Part shown: positions 17,625 to 27,200 of the stretch, one piece after another
Layout: each line of letters opens with the position of its first letter
How positions within the stretch are numbered: position 1 is the stretch's first letter
NCBI RefSeq assembly: GCF_001982635.1
Contig: NZ_MKFI01000004.1
Span: forward strand, 675,609-739,608
Length of the DNA stretch: 64,000 nt
Direction: 5' to 3'
DNA from: Bradyrhizobium mercantei
Lineage (GTDB): Bacteria; Pseudomonadota; Alphaproteobacteria; Rhizobiales; Xanthobacteraceae
Position numbers and translations under genes: made by a program
The notes under the pieces: generated by a model
What the model was told of the DNA's origin: nothing
Databases searched by the model: none
Seen by the model: the letters and a program-made list of their open reading frames with translations, nothing else

Positions 17625-18153
17625 GTCAAATCCATCGCTAGTCGTGAGTCCGATCGCCCGGTGACAAGCGTCCCAGGTCGATCGCGGCCCGGTGGCGCCC
17701 CCCGACGCACGCGGCCAACGCCCTCCTTACAGTCTCGCAGTCGCGTTGAATAGCGGCGGGGGCGGTATCAATTGCGGCATCGGCATGGCTTGCGCCGGAC
17801 CGTCGGAGGCGGATCCTTGGATCGTAGCGTTGGCGCATCGCTTCGATGAGACGCCAGAGCGATCGCGTCCGAGAATTCATCCGCCCGAAAAATCACCACG
17901 GGCCGACTGCGCATCGCACCAATTCAGATTGTCTAAGGGGTGTGAGCCACATCGGCGCCGATGCCGACGACGACGCGCAGGGCTGTTCGCCTTGCGCGGC
18001 GAACAGCTTCGATTGTCTTGAGACGTTCCTGCAGGGTCTTCTTCATCGCCGTCCCATTCCAAAGCCATCGAACAAGACGTTCTGGACATCACGAGGCCGT
18101 CAGGCGGTCGCGCGGCGCTGCTGTGTCACGCAACAAAAACAGGGAAGGTTATC
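17625..18153. other. Divergent intergenic region with a perfect inverted repeat
   Basis: The 529-base gap between the Mfd-like gene (-) and the PstS-like gene (+) holds GCTGTTCGCC (17982-17991) and GGCGAACAGC (17998-18007), a perfect 10-bp inverted repeat with a 6-base loop. The ribosome binding site GGGAAGG is near 18143. No convincing coding sequence was found. Confidence 0.5.
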
Positions 18154-20127
18154 ATGAAGACGAAATCGTTCGCCGAACGCGTGCTGGGCACGACCTCGCT
18201 GGTCGTGTTGTCGGCCGCCGCCATGATCGGAGCCCAGCAACCGGCTGCGGCCCAAACCGGCATCTACGGCGGCGGCAGCACGCTGTCGTCGCTGGCGCTG
18301 CGGCAGATCTTCGACTGCTATGCGGGCATGACGCTGGCCAATGACGGCCAGGCATTCTCGCCGAGCTTCTCGACGGGAACGCCGAGCCCGAACCTGCTGC
18401 CGACGAGCTGCACCCTGGTCTCGACCTCGGTCGAGGGCCTGTTTGCCGCCGTCGGTTCCGGCAACGGCCAGCGCGCCTACATCGCCGACGATGCGCGCCA
18501 GCTGTTCCGCGGCAGCCCGGACTCCGCGCCGGCCATTGTGCGCAAGCCCTCGGCCAAGCCGCCGTTCCGCGACACGGCCAATGCGGCCTTCAAGAGCTAT
18601 CCCTATCCGCGGCTCGACTTCGCCGCCAGCGACGCGCCGCTCGCCAGTTCGGTTGCAAGCCTGACCACCATCTCGTTCAGCAATTTCCTGCCGTCGACCA
18701 ATTGGCAGAACACGCTGCTGATCGCCGCCCTGAGCAAATCGGCCACGAGCTTCAACACCACGGCGGTCGGCGCGCCGATCCAGGTCCCGGCCATGGAAGT
18801 CCCGGTCGCGATTGCAGTCAACACCGCGAACTCCGCCTCGGGCGTGACCTGGACCAACCAGTCGGCGCTGTCGCCGAACAGCCAGGCCGGCGGAGCGATC
18901 CAGCTCTCCGCCGCGCAGCTCTGCGCGATCTTCTCGGCGACCGTGACGGACTGGCACGACACCTCGACGCTGATCCCCGCGCTCGACGCCAACGGCGTGC
19001 AGCAGTTCCAGCACTTCTACGACGCCAACACCAACGGCTCGCTGACCCCGGTCGCCTATACCAGCGGCCGGCTGCCGATCAAGGTAGTCTACCGTGCGGA
19101 TGATGCCGGCGCGAGTTTCATCCTCACCAATTACCTCGCCAACCTCTGCCCGCTGCTCGATCCGACCGGCACCTACAACTACAAGAAGATCTTCACCGGC
19201 GTCGGCGTCGGCGGCAGCACCACGGCGAACCTGCCCTCGGGCAAGTTTGTCCGCCTGCTCGACAACATCAAGGCGGTGAAGACCTCCGACCAGAGCGACC
19301 CCTATGACGTGGATGACGACGAGGAACGTCCGGATCCGCACTGGATCAGCGCCTCGGGCAGCAACCACGAAGCGCTGAAGATCGGCACGGATCCGCGCTT
19401 CGCCGGCCGGATCGGCTATCTCAGCGCCGACTTCACCCAGCCCTATGCGCAGACCGTGACCGAGGAGATCGCCGGCACCACGATATCAGCCGCGGCACCG
19501 CTCTCTGCCAGCATCCAGAACGAACGCCAGCGCCTGCTCGGCGTCTATCATCCCGGCCAGGTCGGCAGCAACGGCAAGGCGCAGAACTTCGTCCCGCCGA
19601 CGCCGACCAATGCCCAGCAGGCGTTCGCCAATCTGAACGCCCCGGACATCTCGAGCAGCTATGATGCCTGGAACCTGTATGCCCAGGTCTATCCCGCCGG
19701 CACCGTGCTCGGCGGCGTGACCTATGACGGCCTGTCCGTCATCGGCATCCCGCTGCAGTCGCAGACCGACTATCCGGTCACCGGCGCGAGCTTCCTCAAC
19801 GTCTATAGCTGCTACAGCGACAGCGCCGGAACGCGGGTGCCTGCCGTGAAGAACTGGCTCGCCTGGTTCTTCGGCGGATCGATCACCGGGCTGCCGAACT
19901 ACAATCCGGCGACCTCGAACTCAGACGATCCCGGCTATGATCCGAACGTCGCCAAGATCATCCGCAACAACGGCTTCCACGAACTCGACGGCGTGTGGGC
20001 CACCAACATCCTGAATGCGTACCTGACCTCGAGCGCGGCCGGCGGTTCGTCGACCGCGATCGCGGCCTACAGCACCTCGGGCACGCAGACCGACGGCTGC
20101 ACCGGTGTCACCGGCGGCGCGAAGTAA
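18154..20127 (+). CDS. Secreted PstS-like substrate-binding-fold protein 1
   Basis: The 657-residue precursor has a signal peptide (cleaved near PAAAQ-TG) and then GIYGGGSTLSSLALRQIFDCY, the N-terminal pattern of PstS-type phosphate-binding proteins (GAGST-like loop). VGSGNGQRAYI, APIQVPAMEVPVAIAVN and LSAAQLCAIFSATVTDWHD are PstS-fold segments. At 657 residues it is about twice the size of PstS, and no Pst permease genes are near. A paralogue lies at 41802-43706 beside gspG; both end in GGAK. With a T2SS nearby it is a plausible exoprotein rather than a transport component. Ligand binding is unproven. Confidence 0.8.
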   Translation: MKTKSFAERVLGTTSLVVLSAAAMIGAQQPAAAQTGIYGGGSTLSSLALRQIFDCYAGMTLANDGQAFSPSFSTGTPSPNLLPTSCTLVSTSVEGLFAAVGSGNGQRAYIADDARQLFRGSPDSAPAIVRKPSAKPPFRDTANAAFKSYPYPRLDFAASDAPLASSVASLTTISFSNFLPSTNWQNTLLIAALSKSATSFNTTAVGAPIQVPAMEVPVAIAVNTANSASGVTWTNQSALSPNSQAGGAIQLSAAQLCAIFSATVTDWHDTSTLIPALDANGVQQFQHFYDANTNGSLTPVAYTSGRLPIKVVYRADDAGASFILTNYLANLCPLLDPTGTYNYKKIFTGVGVGGSTTANLPSGKFVRLLDNIKAVKTSDQSDPYDVDDDEERPDPHWISASGSNHEALKIGTDPRFAGRIGYLSADFTQPYAQTVTEEIAGTTISAAAPLSASIQNERQRLLGVYHPGQVGSNGKAQNFVPPTPTNAQQAFANLNAPDISSSYDAWNLYAQVYPAGTVLGGVTYDGLSVIGIPLQSQTDYPVTGASFLNVYSCYSDSAGTRVPAVKNWLAWFFGGSITGLPNYNPATSNSDDPGYDPNVAKIIRNNGFHELDGVWATNILNAYLTSSAAGGSSTAIAAYSTSGTQTDGCTGVTGGAK

Positions 20128-20186
20128 CGCCAACAGGAGATCGTGATCCGGGGCGATCCGGGTCACGATCTCCGCGAACAGATCAG

Positions 20187-20222
20187 CAGCCGGGCACTCG
20201 ATCGGGGCCCGGCTGTTTTGTT
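20187..20222 (+). terminator. Rho-independent terminator of PstS-like gene 1
   Basis: CAGCCGGGC (20187-20195) pairs with GCCCGGCTG (20207-20215) and is followed by TTTTGTTG. A second inverted repeat, GGAGATCGTGA / TCACGATCTCC (20136-20173), lies just before it. Confidence 0.8.
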
Positions 20223-20249
20223 GAGGTGTCAGCTGGCTTTGGCGCTAAA

Positions 20250-20371
20250 GCGCGATGGGATTAGATTGAATCATCATCGCGCATCAGGCTTTTGTTTGAG
20301 CATGATCTCCGCGCAAACGCTCCGCGTTTGTCGCGAGGGAAAACCGCTTCGCACTTTTCCGGATCATGCTT
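20250..20371. repeat. Bradyrhizobium-type palindromic repeat, long composite form
   Basis: The first part is GCGCGATG (20250-20257) with CATCGCGC (20275-20282). The second part (20298-20370) runs from GAGCATGATC to GATCATGCT, with inner hairpins GCAAACGC/GCGTTTG and GGAAAA/TTTTCC. Its ends match the short copy at 2629-2676. The right end overlaps the last codons and stop of the FkbM gene. Confidence 0.82.
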
Positions 20372-21266
20372 TGGCGGCGCGATGCGCCGCGGCGAGCTCG
20401 AAATAGCGGCTGCCCGCCTCGGGGACGATCGCATTCCGGTTGAGCAGATGCTGGATACAGATCGCCGCGAGATCGTAGGAGCCGTAGCAGTGATGCGCGA
20501 CCAGCGCGAGATGCCTGAGCTGCTCGGCGCTCATCGCGTCGGCCCTGGTGAAATCGCGGACATAGACGGCGTCGGCCTCGAGCAATTGATTGAACGCCTC
20601 GTAGGGATTGACGCCGCGCATCGGCCAGATCATGCGCTTGTTGATCCCGATCAGGGCATGCGGAATGAAGCCGTGGCTGCGCAGTTCGAGGTCGATCTCG
20701 CCGAACACCGGCTGGTTCTTGTACAGCGGCAGGAACGAGACCTCGGTCTGGATGACGACCGCATCCGCGAGCCGCCGCGGCCCATTCTGGAAGATCGCAA
20801 GCTCCGAGCCCTGCACGTCGATCTTGAGATAGTCCATCGCATCGATCTCGCCGATATCGTCGAGCCGGTGGGTCGCGACCCTGGTGTCGGCGATGATGCG
20901 GCCCCATTCGTTGAAGCCCTGGAAGTGCTTCAGCATCAACGGATCGGGCTCGAGCAGGCTCGTCATCCCGGGCGCGGCGCAGACACGAAGGCGGGCCTGC
21001 TCGCCGTTGCCGACGACATAGGGCAGATAGGTTTCGAGCTCGCTCTTGCGGGCATTCAGTTCGGCCAGCGCCTCGCGCTGCGGCTCGAAGCCGAACAACC
21101 GGCACAGGCGCTTCTTCAGCAGCGGCATGTACGGCGGATCTTCGGTCGGGTTCGCCCCAATGTCGACGACAGCCGTGAGGCGCTCAGACACAAGGAGTGC
21201 GGCCAGCGGGTCGCGCTCCGCAGACGAAGCTGACGGCGGAGGCGCGGCCGACTGAAGGGACGTCAT
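20364..21266 (-). CDS. FkbM family methyltransferase
   Basis: This 300-residue S-adenosylmethionine-dependent methyltransferase has motif I VDIGAN (34-39), acidic residues in FGFEPQREAL, and the FkbM motif LKIDVQGSE (147-155). FkbM enzymes O-methylate sugars, polyketides or glycolipids. Its ATG overlaps the stop of the giant haemagglutinin-like gene by one base (TGATG), so the two are translationally coupled and the methyltransferase may act on that protein or its glycans. The stop codon TGA is the GCATGATC end of the palindromic repeat, so repeat insertion may have set the present C-terminus. Confidence 0.88.
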   Translation of the reverse strand: MTSLQSAAPPPSASSAERDPLAALLVSERLTAVVDIGANPTEDPPYMPLLKKRLCRLFGFEPQREALAELNARKSELETYLPYVVGNGEQARLRVCAAPGMTSLLEPDPLMLKHFQGFNEWGRIIADTRVATHRLDDIGEIDAMDYLKIDVQGSELAIFQNGPRRLADAVVIQTEVSFLPLYKNQPVFGEIDLELRSHGFIPHALIGINKRMIWPMRGVNPYEAFNQLLEADAVYVRDFTRADAMSAEQLRHLALVAHHCYGSYDLAAICIQHLLNRNAIVPEAGSRYFELAAAHRAAKA

Positions 21267-24200
21267 CAGGGTTGCTGCTGTTCGCCGCGGCGACGGCGCT
21301 CGTCGTCGCTGCTGTTGGGATTCTGGCTGCCGCCGCCTGCCGGCGCCGCGTCATCGCCGCCGCTGCCGCCATAGCCCAGCACCTCGACGATCACGATCGA
21401 CGGCTGGTCGTTGGGCTTGCTCGGCGCCGGTTGGCCGGCCTGCTGGGTCGCCGCGGTCGCGTTGGTGGTGACGGCGGCAAGCGTGGTGCTCGGCGTCGGC
21501 GTGAAGGCGAGGCCCGTCACCGTGCCGGTGGCCTGGACGTTGAACGCGTTGAGCACGACCAGCGCCACCAGCGTGATGTCGTTGCCGCGGATACCTGCGG
21601 CGCCGAGGTCGATGGTGCCGCGCGGCGCCACCAGCGTGACGTTGCTCTTGGTCGGGTCCTGGCCGGGCAGCGTCACCAGCGCGGCGATGCCGGCGCCCGT
21701 CACGAGGCCCTGCGGATTGACGTAGCAGTAGCCGCCAACGGTGCAGATCTCGCTGAGCGCGGGGCTCGAGACATAGGTCTTCGGTCCGGCGCCGGCGCTG
21801 ATGTCGCCGTTGGCGGTGAACAGGCCGATGTCGCCGCCCTGCTGGGTCATGATGCGGCTCTGGTTCACCAGGATCGAGTCATTGGCGAAGGCACGGATGC
21901 TGCCGCCGCCGAGCGTCAGGATGCCCTCCTGATTGGGACTCAACACATCGAGCGAGGAGTGACCGACGGTGATGCCGCCGCCAGGCCCGACGATGTTGAT
22001 GTCGCCGCCCATCTGGGTCTCGAGCACGGAGGCCGCGACATTGAACTTGCCGGTCGCGATCTTCGGCGCGGCCTTGCCGTCGACGCTCAGGCTGTTGTCG
22101 GTGTAGCCGTAGCCGGCCGGGAACAGAGTCGAGATCGCGGTATAGGCGCGGGCGTATTGACCGAAATACGGACTCGCCGAATTCTTGTAGTCCTTGCCCA
22201 CCTGGATCAGGAAATCGAGGAAGGCGCGATTGACGAGCAGCTGCTGCCGCGCCGGCGACAGGCCCTGGAAGGTGGCCCAGGCCTGATCGCGCGGCTGGCC
22301 GAGGATAGCCGCGATATCGGTGAGGAAATCGATGCCGCCGGTGCCGGCATGCGCCGGATCGACATAGTCGGCGATCGCCGCCGCATAGTTGATGCCGGGC
22401 TTGACGCCGAACAGCAGGTCGAGCTCGGCGCCCTGGGACGGCAGATAGGGCTTGAGGGGATTGTTCAGCGTGAACGCACCACCGACCGCACTGCCGTTGC
22501 CGATCGTCGCGACGCCGCGCGTCGTGGCGCTTGGCGGAGAATCCGATGGCGCGAACGGACCCAAATCATGCCCGGCCTGCAGCACGAAGGTGCCGGGGCC
22601 GTAGAGAAGATAGGAGCCGCCGACCAGATCATTGCCGGCGGCGATGCTGGTGACATCGGTCGCGTTGTTGTTCTGGCCAATGAAACTGAAGCTGACATTC
22701 GGAAGCGGCGTGCCGTTGCTGGTCGTCGAAACGCCGCCACCGGGCGCGATCCCCGCATAGATGTTGTTGCCGGCCTCGATCCGGGCCGGCTTGATCAGCG
22801 TGAGCGTGGAGCCAAAACCGGCGTCGGCGTTGACGCCATAGATATCCTTACCCGCCGCGATGACGGCCTGGACCGGATCATTCGCATGTAGTGCTTGGGT
22901 GAGGGTCGCCCACGGCAGCCCGAGCGGATTGATGGAGTTGGAAGCTAACGTGGTTTGATCACTGATAGTGGATGAGCCGATGTATCGCGCGATGCTGGGA
23001 TCAAGATCAGGCATCGCAAGACCCGCCCCTAGGTCGATGGTTCCTGCGGCGACGAGGTTGACGGTGCCGGTGTTGGTGGGCACCAGGTTACCCACGTCTG
23101 TTTTGCTAAGTGTCAGATTTCCGGTGAGGGCGGCCAGATCGAGGGTAGCGGGAAGCAGCAGCCCGACGATCGAGGGGTTCGCAGTTCCTCCGAGCACGAC
23201 ATTGCTAGGGTCGGCATTGTGCACAAAGAGTCCGGGGACAGAGGCTTGTGCAACAGTTGGAGCCGTCACATCGCCGGTGAGACTCGTCAGCGAAACGCCG
23301 CTGTTCGGGCCATAGCTGGTAAAAAAGTTACTCCAGGCGAAGTTGTTCTGCTGAGAGTCCACGCCAGGCAAGAATCGCGTAGGATCGACCTGTATCCCGA
23401 GATTTAGTGGCAATGAGGCGGGATCGTAGACGTTGCCGAGCGTCACCGAGCCACGCGCGGCTACGGTAATGAAACCGTCCTGCACCGCTAGCAGCAAGGG
23501 TAGCGCGTACGTGCCGGCAACGGTGTTCCCAGAGAGTGCAATGCCAAGTGTCGGAAGTCCCTGGTTCAACGGATTGCTGGTTGTTGCCTGGACCGAACCA
23601 CCCACCCGGATCAGGCCAGCACCGCGGCCGACCAGGAAATCGCTGCTCAGAAGGTCGCCGCCGGCTGTCACGCTGAGATTGCCGCCGCCGTAATAGGTCG
23701 CCTTCGGCGGATTGGCCGCAGTGAAACCGCCACCGACCACCAGCGTCTCCGGCAACGACGCGCCGATATCGATGATGTCGGCGCCGGCCGACAGCGTGAT
23801 GTTGCCACCGCCCAGCGCACCGAAGCCCTGGTGGAAGGTGGCGTAGTTGACCCAGGCCGCGGTCTGGCAGGCAACCGAGCCCGCCGCCGCGCAAGCCGCG
23901 AACGGCGTCGCCGTGCCATTGGAAACACCGTAATGGATGTACCAGTCGCTCCACATCTGGCCAGTCGAGCCGCCGGCGACGCCGAACTGGCTGCCGTCGA
24001 GATCGATCGGCATCTCGATGCCGATGATCGAGCCGCCTGCGGTGATCGTGATCGCGCCACCGCCCGTTGGCCACGTCGGCGTGCTGACAAGACCATTCGG
24101 ATTGAGGATGTAGCCAAGAGGCAGTGTGGGAGCACTGAAATCCGCCGGTGTGGCCGTGGCAGCGCCGGCCGTATAGACTGCCCCCGGTGCCAACTGGTCG

Positions 24201-27200
24201 CGCAGTTCGACATTGCCGGCGGCCGCGATCGCAATGGAGCCTGTTCCGGTGCGCACGATCGTTGGGATGTAGATCGTGCCTCCACCTGCAAGGTTTGTTT
24301 GGGAGTTCAGATAAGAGGTGTGGCCGTCGACGGAGACATTGCCCGTAACCGTCGGGGGCAACGACGACAAGGCGATCACGGTGTTGGGATCGACCGGCGG
24401 TGTATTCCCGGTGAAGGCCGTGCCAGCAACGATGCCGTACGAGAAGCTGCCCTTGCCGCTCACAGCCGTCGACATCAATTGCGACGCCGCTGTGGTGTTG
24501 TAGACGATGCTAGGATTCCCACCAGGTGGATTGTAGGCCGCCGGATTGTTGGCAATGCGGTCGGCTGGAGGCGTCGGGTCTCCCGAAGGCACATAGGTCC
24601 CCTGCACACTGGTGTAGGCCGGGGGCGGCGCTGGTGGCGTCACCGCGATGGCGGCAAGCGCGCCGTTACTGAAGTCAATTCCCGCCGCATAGTCCAGGCC
24701 CGCCGCCAGGCTCGTTCGGGGAACGAAAATGGACAATCGATCCTTACCGCTGTTCACCAGATCGATATTGATGACACTGAGAAAATAGGCCGTCCACTTT
24801 GTCGCATAGTCTCCCGTCAAGGCGATTATGTTGCCGGTCCCCGTATTGGGCAGCAATCTAACAACGCCGTTGGTTAGATCGTAGTACTGCGTCGATGTGG
24901 TGGGTGCAGCCGGGATCAAATTAGCTGACGGATTCAGCTGCGTGTTGCCCACTTTGGGCGTGATCGTGTTGGTGTAGGATACAAAGTCAGCATAGGACAG
25001 CACGATCCCGCCAGACGCCGAGACGCCGGTGGACGGGTTGATCCCGTTGACGTTGACCCCGAGCAACTCGGTTTCGTAGGCACGGAACATCCTCAGGTAC
25101 TGCGAATAGTACAGGTTGTACTGATCGATCACCGCCGGATCGCTCGACGAAATGACGACCGGCTGCGCCAGCTTGAACTGCAGCGCGAGCGCGTCATAGG
25201 CGGCATCCGACAGGCCGAAGAACGCCGCGCTCGGCGAGGCCGTGGGCGCTGAGGGGCCCGACCACGAGCCGCCCGTCTTCACCAGATAATCGGCGATCCC
25301 GCTTGAGCTGTAGACCAGATTGGTGCCGTCCGGGAACATGCCGAGATAGGCTTGATAGAGACTCGAATTGATCTCGCTCGCATAGAGCGCGGACGCGTCG
25401 CCGCCGCCGGGCGTGTAGTTGACAAAGAAGCCGTCGCTCACCGTTGCGTTGATGTTGACGTTGTTCCTCGCTTGCAGCACCAGCGAGCCGGGTTCGCCGC
25501 CGGCCGCCGTGCGATAGACCAGCGAGACGTGGCCGGATGCATCGACGCTGCCGGCGCCGAGATTCCAGTTGCTGGCGACCGTGATGTTGCCGTTGTTGAT
25601 GTCGAGGCTCGGATTGATCAGGTCGATCTCGGGCCGCACATGCATGCCGCCGAAGCCCGCGCCGCTTCCCGCAGGGGTCACGGCGAGGTTCTGGACGAAG
25701 CTCGCCAGCGTGTTCTGATAGAACCCGACGTGATCGTCATTGGCCAGCGAGACGATGAAGATATTTCCGGTCGCGAGCGGCGCCTGCGGCGTCGGCGCCA
25801 CGATCGGATTGCCGTTCGGATCGGTGGTGCTGCCGTCCTGATAGGTGCCCGGCAGCGGATTGCCGGCCGCGTCGAACCATCCGGCCGGATCGATGATGCC
25901 GTCGAAATGCTTCGTGCCGGTCGAGCTGTCGGTGGTGCTCCACACCGCGTAGGGATTGAGCACGACGCCCTTGCCGATCGGATTGCCGCCGCCATCGACC
26001 ACGCCGACGACGGTGCCGCGGAAATCGACGTTGACGGTGTTGTTGGCAAGGATCGGCGCGCGGATGATGACCGAGCCGCCGGAATTGTTGATGTTCGCCC
26101 CGCCCGGCCCGCCGCTGACGTTGAACAGCGCGCCCGCCGCGACGCTGATCGCGCCCGAGCTCGACATGTTCTGATAGCCGTAGGTGGCGTTGACCGTGCC
26201 ATCCGGCGTGCCGGTGGTGCCAAGCGTGATGGTGCCACCGGTCTGCACCAGGCTGGCAGCGGCGTAAGCAGGATCGGACGGATCGCCTGCGGCGTAGGAC
26301 GCGTTGAGCACTGCGCTGCCGCCGATGCTGACGCCGCCGGTGATGACAGTGCCTGTGGCGACGCCAGCGCCATACAGCGCGATCTGGCCGCCGCTCGGCC
26401 CGCTCGCATCGATGGTGCCGTTGACGATTACGCTGCCATTGTTCGCAACCAGCAGCACCTTGCCGGAGTTGAGCGTCTGGCCGGCCTCGATGCGGATGTC
26501 GCCAGTGCCGAGACGCACCGAGAAGCCGCCGGTGAACGCCGTGAGCGGCAGGCCGGCGGCGCCGCCGATGCTTGCTGCCTGCAGCGTGAAATTGCCGCCG
26601 AGATCCTTGAATGCCGCGCTGCCGTCGAGCGCGCCGTCGAGCGTCGCGGCGTTTGCAGCCAGGATCGACACCGAGCCGGCAAAGCCGCGCCCGGCCCCGG
26701 CAACACTGACGGTGGCGCCCTGCCCAACGATCACGTTGCCGGCTGTCGAGGCGAGTTGGACATCGCCGCCCGGTGCGTCCTGCACCACGTCGAGGATCGT
26801 GATGCGCGAGCCGGACGCATCGATGACAGCGCCGCTCCCCAGCACCACGTCGCCGGCGGTCGCGGTCAGACTGACCTTGCCGGACAGCGCCTGGATCGTC
26901 GCACTGTCGGTGATCGACGCGCCCGCGATGGCGAGCACACCGCCGATGTTGCTGGCGACGCTGGCCGGCTTGGTGCCCGCGCCGGTGACCAGGCTGACAT
27001 TGCCGAGCGTGCTCAGCGATTGCGTCGCGCCGCTGTTGACCACGATGGCCGGCGCGGTCAGCACCATGTTCGCGGCGCCACCGCCGCCGCCCGAGAACGT
27101 CACCGTGGGCAGGCTCGAATAGCCGGTGCCCGCATTGGTCAACGTCACCCCGGTGACGACGCCGCCCGACACCGTCGCCGTGGCCGCCGTGGTCGTGCCC

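Noticed and set aside
18154..20127. Ordinary phosphate ABC transporter (pst) operon
   Set aside because: No pstC, pstA, pstB or phoU gene is adjacent, and the protein is about twice the size of PstS.
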